Of a DNA stretch of 64,000 bases, positions 1 to 64,000 are shown one piece after another (positions within the stretch are counted from its first letter, which is position 1; each line of letters opens with the position of its first letter). Origin of the DNA: Pholis gunnellus (Eukaryota > Chordata > Actinopteri > Perciformes > Pholidae); contig OU342822.1 of NCBI GenBank assembly GCA_910591455.2, positions 20,464,263-20,528,262 of the forward strand. Direction: 5' to 3'. Made by a program: the position numbers and the translations under genes. Under the pieces are notes generated by a model. That model was not told the DNA's origin. It searched no databases and saw nothing but the letters and a program-made list of their open reading frames with translations.

Positions 1-936
1 GTCTTGAATCCTGACTTGTAACTTTCCTTGTTTTGACGTGGGACTTGACGGGCCGTCCTGTCTTGTTTTTGGTCATTTATACTTGTTGGTCTTGACTTAC
101 AACCTTCTAGTCCTGTTGAAGGTCTTAACTCGGATCTTGACTTGAGACTTTCCTCAATGTGGGTCTCGTCATGCTAAACTCAGGACATGACTTACAACTG
201 TTCTGTCTTTATTTGGGACTTTTAGATCCTAACTTGTGACTTGTAACTTGTTTGGGGTCTTGTAGTTCTTAAATTGACGTGTCTTTCAACTTTTAATTGG
301 TATTTGAAGGTCTTACTTTGGGACTTGAAACTTTCCTCTCTTGACGTGGGACTTGTAGTTTTTGACTTGGGTCTTGACTTGGGACTTGTTCGCCTTGACT
401 CTGGACTTAACGTGGGACATCCCGGTCTTGACCCGGGACCTTTAGATCTTAACTTATGACTTATTTGCAACGTTCCTGTCTTGACGTGGGACTTGTAGCT
501 CGTAACTTGGGACTAGACTTGAAACCTCCCAGTCTTGTTATACGACGTGAAGTTCTTCACGCTGAACTCGACCTGGTGCTCCTTGTTTTGCATGTTGTTG
601 TGTTTAACTTGGAACTAGACCTTTCTGTCTTTATCTGGGACTTGTGTTGGTCATGACTTGAAATTTGACTCGAGACTTCCCAGTCACGCTATGGGACTTG
701 AAGTTCTGAACTTGGAACTGAACGTGAAACCGTTCTGTCTGAGCTCAGACCTCGACGTACAGCTTTCACGTCTTAACTTACGAAGTGAAAAGTGTCTTTC
801 CTGCGTTGACTCTCTGGTCTTAACTTGGGATTTAGATTAAAGACTATTCGGTCTTAACTTGGCCGATGACTCAGGACTTGTCTGCGTTCACTTGGGACTT
901 GACGAAGGACTTGAAATAGAACTTGGATCTGGATTC
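1..936. repeat. Degenerate CTTGACTTGGGACTTG-type minisatellite
   Basis: The first 0.9 kb is built from variants of CTTGACTTGGGACTTG mixed with CCTTTCTGTCTT-like spacers. Units are diverged and indel-rich, so the period is not fixed. Small open frames here, on both strands, reflect the repeated Leu/Asp or Lys/Ser codons and are not genes. Confidence 0.85.
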
Positions 937-2665
937 GTACAGCATTGCAAACGTAGCTGCAGGTATCACTTCACCTCTAATGCTCTGTCGAGTCACTGCC
1001 TGAGGTTCTGGAGCTTGTTGCTGCTGGTCCTGGTTGTTTGTAGTATTCTTTTTAATTTAACTTTTAAATTGCTCATTCTGAGGTTCCAGTCTTCTCACAC
1101 AGGAGTAGAGGTTGTGTTTGCGAGCCCAGGGCTGCAGAACGCTGCTCATTATTGGCCTTGATGCGCCGCTGGCTCCGAGCCCTCGGTTTTATTTTCTATT
1201 TTTTTGCGAGAGCCGGCGCTCCACAGCTTGACCCCGGAGCCTCGGTGCTGTTTCACGGACAGACGGAGTGATGGAAGCTCCCGGAGCACGTGAACTCCTG
1301 TCCTGACTGAGCAGCGTCTCCGTAAACAGGGAGGCAGATGGATGGTGAGCTGGTTTAGAGGTGAAGGAGGTTAATTATGCTTTTTGCTGATGTCCAGCTC
1401 TGTGAAACAGCATCGGTATCAGATGCTGAACTACAGCGGAGACAGCTGGAGGGAGGCGGCAGTCACACTGTTTACAATGAGCTCTGTAGAAACTGCAGAT
1501 TACCCAAATGCATTTGTTTGTTCGGGCTCCTGTTGTGTGTTCTACTCGGTCCACACAAACACCAGAGAGCACATGAAACTCACTCTTGATGTTGCAGGAA
1601 ATTGAATCTGTACAGACGGGAGATACGTGACTTCGTGAAAGACAAAAAAAACTTCAAGTCCAAACGGGCAGTTCTATTTGTTAACGCTTCGTTCCTTATG
1701 GCCGCTTTGTCCCCGTCTGTGTCCATGTTGTTTTTCCTTGAGACTGGTAGAGATGCTGGATGGAGGGATGGAGGGATGTCTCTGGGGGGTGTTGAGTAGG
1801 AAGTCTGGCTGCTGGTCCGTGGTCTCGGCTAGTTGGACGCAGTGAGTTTGTGAGTAGGAGTCTGTATCCGCTTTGTGCATCTCCGATTCATGACTCAGAA
1901 AGACGCGGTGAGTCATGCTCAGTCAGTGCAGCGCTGCAGTAGTGTACACCGACACCTCTCCAGGCCTTTCATCGGGTTCACTGCCTCTGACCTTTCTCAC
2001 CACTTAACTAGTGTTTGTGACGCCGTGTTTGACGTATGCTGCAGGAGTCCGGCCTCTTCTTCGTCACACACGGGGAGCTTTGTGTGGAAGAAGATATCCC
2101 ATAAAATACACTGCATTGTGACCGGAGAGACATTTTTAAAGGATGTCATTGAAGGTTCATAAAAGTATATTTGCTGCGTGTACGAGCTCAGTTTAACGTC
2201 GTCCTCTTGAAGTCACTCTTTGTTGACCTCTCCTGTGGACGCGTCGCTGACTTGGGATCAGCTGCTTCTGCGTTGTGTTTCAGATCCGTTTCACAGCTTC
2301 GTGTTGATGCGGTGCTACCGGATGTTTCCTCCTTGTTAGTCTTGCTAAAAGCCGCCCACAACAGAGATACGACTGTTTACGACCCGACGCCGACTTCTAA
2401 ATGAAGTGCTCCGTCTCTTTATTACACTATCGATCGATCCTCCAGCCCGCAGGGGTTCATTACTGGACTCCAGCGCTCATTGGCCCTTTTCCAGAGCACA
2501 TCCAGCAGCTGTGTTCTTTATCATTCTGGGTTTGAACGCTTCATTGTTTTAACTTGTGGTGTGTTAAAGTCACTCTCTAATGTGTGACATAGTTCTTTAT
2601 TTAAGATCATGTTAAGAGAACCCTGCAGACTCATTTAATCCATGTTTTACTAAGTAGTCCTTCAA

Positions 2666-4312
2666 GAAGTAGTAGGAGTAGGAGTAGGAGTAGTAGGAGG
2701 AGTAGTAGGAGTAGTAGTAGTAGGAGTAGTAGGAGTAGGAGTAGTAGGAGGAGTAGTAGTAGGAGTAGTAGTAGTAGTAGAAGTAGTAGTAGTAGTAGGA
2801 GGAGTAGAAGTAGGAGTAGGAGGAGTAGAAGTAGGAGTGGTAGGAGTAGGAGTAGTAGGAGTAGTAGGAGTAGGAGTAGTAGGAGTAGGAGTAGTAGGAG
2901 TAGGAGTAGTAGTAGTAGGAGTAGGAGGAGTAGAAGTAGGAGTAGGAGGAGTAGAAGTAGGAGTGGTAGGAGTAGGAGTAGTAGGAGTAGGAGTAGTAGT
3001 AGTAGGAGTAGGAGGAGTAGAAGTAGGAGTAGGAGGAGTAGAAGTAGGAGTGGTAGGAGTAGAAGTAGTAGGAGTAGGAGGAGGAAGAGTAGGAGTAGTA
3101 GGAGTAGTAGTAGTAGGAGTAGGAGGAGGAAGAGTAGGAGTAGTAGGAGTAGTAGTAGTAGGAGTAGTAGGAGTAGGAGTAGTAGGAGTAGGAGTAGTAG
3201 GAGTAGGAGTAGTAGGAGTAGGAGTAGTAGGAGTAGAAGTAGTAGGAGTAGGAGGAGGAAGAGTAGGAGTAGTAGGAGTAGTAGTAGTAGGAGTAGTAGG
3301 AGTAGGAGTAGTAGGAGTAGGAGTAGTAGGAGTAGGAGTAGTAGTAGTAGGAGTAGGAGGAGTAGAAGTAGGAGTAGGAGGAGTAGAAGTAGGAGTGGTA
3401 GGAGTAGGAGTAGTAGGAGTAGTAGTAGTAGGAGTAGGAGGAGGAAGAGTAGGAGTAGTAGGAGTAGTAGTAGTAGGAGTAGTAGGAGTAGGAGTAGTAG
3501 GAGTAGTAGGAGTAGGAGTAGTAGTAGTAGGAGTAGGAGGAGTAGAAGTAGGAGTAGGAGGAGTAGAAGTAGGAGTGGTAGGAGTAGGAGTAGTAGGAGT
3601 AGTAGTAGTAGGAGTAGGAGGAGGAAGAGTAGGAGTAGTAGGAGTAGTAGTAGTAGGAGTAGTAGGAGTAGGAGTAGTAGGAGTAGGAGTAGTAGGAGTA
3701 GTAGTAGTAGGAGTAGGAGGAGTAGAAGTAGGAGTAGGAGGAGTAGAAGTAGGAGTGGTAGGAGTAGAAGTAGTAGGAGTAGGAGGAGGAAGAGTAGGAG
3801 TAGTAGGAGTAGTAGTAGTAGGAGTAGGAGGAGGAAGAGTAGGAGTAGTAGGAGTAGTAGTAGTAGGAGTAGTAGGAGTAGGAGTAGTAGGAGTAGGAGT
3901 AGTAGGAGTAGGAGTAGTAGGAGTAGGAGTAGTAGGAGTAGAAGTAGTAGTAGTAGGAGTAGGAGGAGTAGAAGGAGTAGTAGTAGGAGTAGTAGGAGTA
4001 GGAGTAGTAGGAGTAGTAGTAGTAGGAGTAGGAGGAGGAAGAGTAGGAGTAGTAGGAGTAGTAGGAGTAGTAGTAGGAGTAGGAGGAGTAGAAGGAGTAG
4101 GAGGAGGAAGAGTAGGAGTAGTAGGAGTAGAAGTAGGAGGAGTAGGAGGAGTAGTAGGAGTAGGAGTAGTAGAAGTAGGAGTAGGAGTAGTAGTAGAAGT
4201 AGTAGAAGTAGGAGTAGGAGGAGGAAGAGTAGGAGTAGTAGGAGTAGTAGGAGGAGTAGTAGGAGTAGTAGTAGTAGGAGTAGTAGTAGTAGTAGTAGGA
4301 GTAGGAGTAGTA
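2666..4312. repeat. 1.6-kb (GTAGGA/AGT/AGG) trinucleotide-register satellite with a 180-bp higher-order period
   Basis: The G-rich plus strand consists only of AGT, AGG, AGA and GTG-type triplets in unbroken 3-base register. Blocks at 3361-3480 and 3541-3660 are identical, and 3481-3540 nearly matches 3661-3720, which gives a 180-bp higher-order unit. Because register is kept, it creates 490-570-codon open frames (poly-Leu, Ser/Tyr, Gly/Val) on both strands; these are artefacts of the repeat. Confidence 0.97.
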
Positions 4313-4776
4313 CAGTTGTGACAATAATACCACGTTTTAACAACAGTACCTGCTCATTGTGTCCTTAACTTGAACTGCGCTTTAGCTGAAGTTGACCGTT
4401 GATTTGCATAAATGAACTTAAAGATTGATGAACGATGATGATCGATGGAGATTCTTTACCGTTGAAATGACTTTTCTATCGTCGGGATGAAATGAACCAC
4501 GTTTGCACCTCCAGGTGTTCAGCACTGTACGGATATTATAATGATAATATAATAATGGTAATGCAATTAAAATAACGATAACAATTTGCTTCCCCGTCAC
4601 CTTCTGAGTTCGACCAGGTCAACGAGAAACTCTTAATGTTTCCACAGCTCGGATTGGATTCGACTGTGATTGGATTTTTAATGGTTTCCTTGATTGAATT
4701 GGCGGTGTTGCCCGTTAGCCCTCGGGTGGTTCCTTTAACTGCTAACCGTCCGTGTTCTCGTGCTGCTCTCTCTCAG

Positions 4777-42479
<37,703 letters not shown>

Positions 42480-44197
42480 ACCCGGTCTGTGGGGGGGAGG
42501 GGAGGGGGAGGGGCTTGTGTGTGGAGGGGGAGGGGCTTCTACACTTTTTAAAAACAAAAGGGACAAAATGCACCAGCTACCTAAAGTAAGCAGAGCGAGC
42601 GTTCTGACGCCAACAGGTTCTCTCTACTGTCCTTTTGTTCTCCTCACGGTGTCGTTCTTTCTCGCCGGCTTTGCGGTTCTTCAAATTGGGGGAGGAGCCA
42701 CGTTCTGCTTTGAACCTTATGCAGAAACATCCGACTAAATTATCACATCCCGGGAGTTCTGTTCCTGTCTTAACTACGAGGCCTTACTGCTACTTTAACA
42801 CGGGTTTAAACGCCACAAGTAGGAATTTATTTTTCTTTCTTCAGAGCTGCCTCCTCCTCCTCCTCCTCCTCCTCCTCCTCCTCCTCCTCCTCCTCCCCAA
42901 AAAAACAAGGTGATTTCTCTGTAATTATGCATTCCTGATTGTGACACCGACGTGTCTCTGGTGTGTTTGCTTCCTCGTTAAACCTGCTGTTTACATCGTC
43001 TCCTCCGGTTCTTACAGGAACAAGTCAAACACTTGCACAAAGCGTCAGCGTGAGCGACTAAACTAAACACGACTTAAACATTCTTTAAACATTCTTTCTT
43101 TCCTTTTGTCTTTCCAGAATGTGGTTGATTTGTTCTGGTTCCTCTTTATCTCCTCGCTGCGTGTGATTAATGTGTGAAGCTAATGAGAGAGACGACGTTT
43201 GACTTTGACCCTCGTTGGGTTTGTTTTCTTTTGGCCGAGCAGTAATTCAGCTCACTGATGATTATTATGATTATTATTATTATTATTATTGTTTGTCTGC
43301 GTTTATTAAGCAAAGTGAAATCATTATGCAACTCCTCGCAGGCTGTTTGAGACCAGATCAGTGCTGCACAATAAATGAATAATCTCTGGACCATCTTTTC
43401 AAATTTTGATCTTTTTACACAAAGGAAACATAATTTGCCAAACGCAGTGATTCCTCACGTGTTCATTGTGATTCATCTTAGAATCTGTTTCAGGACGTCA
43501 TTTGATCTCAGAAGTGTTTTAAAATCTCATGAACATCTCGAACTGGAACGCTGAATATCTGATGTTTCCGCTGGAATGTGAACGTTTTATTTACGGAAAG
43601 AACAGTTTCTACTTCCAACGAGAAGCAATAAATCAAACTAAGCTAAAGAGGAGACACGACCTCCGACGGGTACGTAGAACACGTAGAGACAGTCTGCTGC
43701 GATGTCGCACCTTTAACTCACCCGAGGTGCCACGTTTGTTCCTGAGCTTTCTACTCCCGTGGACGGCTCTCCTCCGCTCAACAAAGACTCCGATCGTCTG
43801 ATCTCCTCTTGTTCAAACAGCATTAACATGCAGGAAAGAGCTCCGAGACGCACCGACGGTCTGATAGTCCAGATATAACGGGGACAAGACTCGGTGCTCT
43901 TCTGGTCAAAGCGTGTCTAGACGTGTTGTCACACGTGTGCAGTAACAGAACTGACTTTCAAAGATCCGGTTTGGTTTTGAATCTGAGCGGAAGCTGTGAT
44001 TTCCTGTCTGTTAATGCTGACTTTAAAGGGGTCACACTCTCATCTCAGTATTTGGTTTGTATCAGTGATGAACTTTAAATATGTTCCTTCTCAAATGTAC
44101 CATGAAGATGTCTCCTCCACACGTTACAATCATTCCTCCTCGGGGAAGCACTGCCTTCGTCCACGTCACTTTTCTAACGCTGATCTCTTAACGGATG

Positions 44198-44203
44198 AAT
44201 AAA
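44198..44203 (+). terminator. Candidate myo6 polyadenylation signal
   Basis: AATAAA 1.7 kb after the stop, followed by an A run. A second AATAAA lies at 44378-44383 with T-rich sequence just after it (TTTGTAAATCTGTTTTTGTC), which is the better downstream context. Confidence 0.35.
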
Positions 44204-44377
44204 AAAAAGCATTCCATGTCTCACGCTGCTCTCGGCTCCTTCTTTCACCTCACTGCCGAATACAACGAACAACGTGGCGTCTATTATTCAACACAGTTTG
44301 TATTTCAACTATTAAGATGTGAAGACTGAACATTGAACACTTTAAATAGGAAAAAATCCAAATGACAGAAAAGCAGC

Positions 44378-44383
44378 AATAAA
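44378..44383 (+). terminator. Candidate myo6 polyadenylation signal (distal)
   Basis: AATAAA followed within 20 bases by a T/GT-rich element. It is the last plus-strand hexamer before the convergent gene. Confidence 0.4.
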
Positions 44384-44787
44384 CATTTGTAAATCTGTTT
44401 TTGTCTATTTACATGAAATATACAAGAAAAGGTGACGACGTTAGAGATCTATGTGACCCTGTGTGGTCTGCTTCGATCTCAAGTTCACTACACAAACACA
44501 CGAGGCAGCAAACGTTTGTACAAAAACAGTCCGCGGTCGGTCCGCGATGAAGAGGTTGTGCTCCTCTTCATCGCCGCTGCAGACGACGGTGACGGGACGT
44601 CCTGAAGGAGAAAGTCCTCTGAAGAGACGCTCTGAGGAGCAAAGTTTGTCCTGAAAACTCTTCGGCGTCGTTTTCTGATTCTTAACTGTGAGGCGGTGAC
44701 GAGTCCCGAATCCCTGCTGCTGAGTCCTTGAGTCCTGAGTCCTTGAGTCCTTGAGTCCTGAGTCATTGAGTCTGGAAGAGAGAAAGA
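44384..44787. other. Convergent intergenic gap
   Basis: About 0.4 kb between candidate 3' ends. It contains a GAGTCCTT(GAGTCCTGA)n short repeat (44711-44771). A 92-codon minus-strand frame here (44488-44766) with R-K-R-R-R-R could be 3' UTR; no homology recognised. Confidence 0.4.
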
Positions 44788-44793
44788 TTTATT
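44788..44793 (-). terminator. Candidate impg1 polyadenylation signal
   Basis: TTTATT on plus is AATAAA on minus, about 1.0 kb beyond the proposed impg1 stop. Closest canonical hexamer found downstream of that stop. Confidence 0.35.
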
Positions 44794-45475
44794 ACAACGA
44801 TCAGTTTATTAGACGTGGAGACCAAAGTCATAGAACAGTGTTTTTAACGCCTCAAAGTTTCACATTCCATAAATTATCATAAAAAGTTGTAATATATTAT
44901 AAAATATTATATATAAAATAAATAACTTGTAAAAAGTCATAATACAGTATATCAAACATTACAAAATAATCAGTATATGTCATAAAACGTCATAGTTTAG
45001 TATGGAGAGTATTTCATAAAGACGATCATGAAAACATTGAAGTTTTGTATGATTAAAATGATCATGGTAAAAACATTTGATGTTTTTATGGAATATTAAA
45101 TGACACCCTAGGATAGTACGTACATTGTTTCCATAAAAATGTTATAAAACAAAGTGTGGTCGGTCATCAAAATGTCATAAAAGAGTCACAGTGTTGTATG
45201 TCGTCATAAAATCGTTATGGTATATTACGTCATAAAAATTACGTCATAAAAATGACATAAAAGTCTAAAATGTCACAAAACATAATTTAGTATGTCATTA
45301 AAAATGTGATGAAAACTAGTATTTACTATAGTATAGTATATAATACAAAAATGTATAGAAACAAAAAGTATATAAAAACGTCATAGTCTAGTACATCATA
45401 ACATGTTTTCATGTTTGTCATTTAAAACTTCACAGAGAAATCTGGCGAGGGCGATAAAATGTAAAGTAAATGAGG

Positions 45476-45589
45476 AGCGCTGATGTTCTAGCGCTGATGT
45501 TCTAGCGCTGATGTTCTAGCGCTGATGTTCTAGCGCTGATGTTCTAGCGCTGATGTTCTAGCGCTGATGTTCTAGCGCTGATGTTCTAT
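45476..45589. repeat. 14-bp AGCGCTGATGTTCT tandem repeat
   Basis: Eight near-perfect units; AGCGCT is itself palindromic. Lies in the proposed impg1 3' UTR. Confidence 0.96.
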
Positions 45590-45811
45590 CTCTGAACGCT
45601 GAAGTGTTTCACGGTGGATCTGAAGCTGCAGGTTTCGTCATCAGATAACACCGTCACCTCGTTCAGCTCTAATGTAAAGCTGGAGCCTTGCTGAGTGAGC
45701 GCCATCTTTTCCTGCAGCAGGAGCACATGATTGCACGTGTGGGGGTTAAACGGAACGACCTCGCTACCTTCTGTGGTATTCTCAGAGGACGTCCGATCCA
45801 ATATGTTCCCT

Positions 45812-62941
<17,130 letters not shown>

Positions 62942-64000
62942 CTGCAGCTGGACCGTCACGTGATCGGTCTGTGAGCTGGAAGTCCAGCTACAGTTTGTTT
63001 GTCCTTTTTGAAAGGTTGATGCAAAGTTGGCTTTTACTTTCTGTTTAGTAACGTCCAGACTTCCAGGTTGCTTCTGGTTTTTCCAAACAACTACCGTAGT
63101 AAAGAATGTAAACTGGCTTTAGGTCGGTTCACCGCCACAATAAAAAAGAGCTTCATTACCTCAACGAACGACAACGAGGTTCGGTTTCATGAAACTTGGT
63201 GGACGTGTGAAGCGTGGGTCAAAGAAGAACCCGATCACTTTCTCTCTCAAAGAACATATTGTCCTCGGCAGACGTCCCCGAGTGCCTTTCTATAGTTTCC
63301 CTGCGTTGTTGGTCCAGTTTGGTTTTAATAGTTTATTAGTAATGAAAACGTCCGTGACCCAAGAAACGAAGGATCAGTTTCTGTCGTGGAGTCTTTCGGT
63401 CGGTGGAGAAAGTAAACAGACTGTGTTTGGTATGAAACTAACTTCAGCCTGATGTCTGTTTAATCTGTATCACGTTGTGACGTGTTGCTCTGATTCATCA
63501 CTCTGAAGCAGTTAACGACCATTTCTATTATCTGTTAATCTGGAAAACTCACTCGTCCACAGCAACAGTCTAACCGAAAGACTTACAGTCCAAAACCTTA
63601 AGATGTTCAAATTATTCTCATTTATGACGAAGACAAAGTTTTAAACGTATTTATACAAATGAAGTCAATAAAGATTCACTGAGAAATGTAAGGCTATGAA
63701 ACAAACACATCCTGTATCACAAACAGATGATAAAACTCTAAAAATGATTCTTCTGTCCAGATGAAACAGGAATGGGCCTGCAGATACCCGGGATGATTGG
63801 ACTGATATTTGGGGGGAGATTGCCAGAGAAATGAGGAAGGCTCCTGGAGCAGGAGGTGATTATTCTTTTGTCACATTATACCTGGGGGACAATCCCAGAC
63901 ACACTCTGGTGGCCCCGGGATGAATAACTCCGTGAAGTGAGAGAGCGAGAAAGCCGTCACACGGGAGTGGATGCAGGAAAAAAGAAACGCGGATCAGGAG
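62942..64000 (-). other. impg1: impg1 intron or upstream region, nothing recognised
   Basis: No credible coding exon of the impg1 N-terminus was found on minus. Two small plus-strand frames (63068-63295 and 63189-63452) are unsupported. Confidence 0.6.

Larger units (their letters stand above)
1..4776 (+). other. myo6: myo6 intron (5' end outside window)
   Basis: No myosin VI coding exon could be found before 4777, so the window opens inside a long intron. It holds a degenerate minisatellite (1-936), about 1.7 kb of unique-looking sequence without a credible exon (937-2665), the 1.6-kb GTAGGA array (2666-4312), and about 460 bases of AT-rich sequence with nothing recognised before the acceptor at 4776. 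Confidence 0.8.
42480..44383 (+). other. myo6: Probable myo6 3' untranslated region
   Basis: Follows the stop codon without an obvious splice need. Includes (GGGGGAGGGGCTTGTGT)-like duplication, (CTC)n at 42845-42895 and (ATT)n at 43258-43290. Two AATAAA hexamers occur at 44198 and 44378. Extent is inferred. Confidence 0.5.

Noticed and set aside
2612..4343. Open frames of 490-573 codons (poly-Leu, Ser/Tyr, Gly/Val) on both strands
   Set aside because: They are translations of a triplet-register satellite lying in a myo6 intron; no start context, no homology, and every frame is open.
44488..44766. Minus-strand 92-codon frame with an Arg/Lys run, considered as the true impg1 C-terminus
   Set aside because: In the phase left by the EGF exon its acceptor gives an immediate TAA, and its first part is a GAGTCCT tandem repeat.

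Overview
This is a vertebrate nuclear window, almost certainly from a teleost fish. It has split genes with GT-AG introns, dense CA/GT and other microsatellites, several copies of one unclassified interspersed repeat, and protein sequence that is clearly vertebrate but diverged from the mammalian versions I remember. No bacterial, viral, tRNA or rRNA signal was found. Only two protein-coding genes can be supported. They are convergent, as MYO6 and IMPG1 are in other vertebrates.

Plus strand, start to about 44.4 kb: the 3' two thirds of myosin VI (myo6). The window opens inside an intron. Eighteen constitutive exons (4777 to 42479, 750 codons plus stop) and three in-frame cassette exons encode the second half of the motor, the SH1 region, the converter, the unique insert 2 (reverse gear), the IQ motif, the lever-arm extension, the charged single alpha-helix, the alternatively spliced linker, and the cargo-binding domain with its RRL and WWY adaptor motifs. 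Every exon junction keeps frame.

Minus strand, about 64 kb down to about 45.8 kb: interphotoreceptor matrix proteoglycan 1 (impg1), entered after its 5' exons. It carries SEA domain 1 (split over several exons including a 21-nt microexon), a very large acidic exon with about thirteen decapeptide repeats, SEA domain 2 with a GSVVV autocleavage-type motif, an EGF-like module, and a short C-terminal tail without a membrane segment. The last exon and one upstream 52-nt exon are less certain.

The rest is intron or the short convergent intergenic gap (about 44.4-44.8 kb). It is packed with tandem repeats: a 1.6-kb GTAGGA-type array, a perfect 252-bp TTC/GAA tract, a 0.7-kb AAT/AGT array, a 10-bp minisatellite next to the EGF exon, and two long (TG)n tracts lying directly on myosin VI splice acceptors. 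At least six copies of a 0.3-0.45-kb interspersed repeat carry CTCF-like, CRE-like and YY1-like motifs. Most long open frames in the window come from these low-complexity tracts and are not genes.

Working together: the two genes do not form one pathway. Myosin VI is the minus-end-directed actin motor of endocytosis and of sensory hair cells and photoreceptors; IMPG1 is a secreted component of the matrix around photoreceptors. They share a conserved neighbourhood and a sensory-tissue role.
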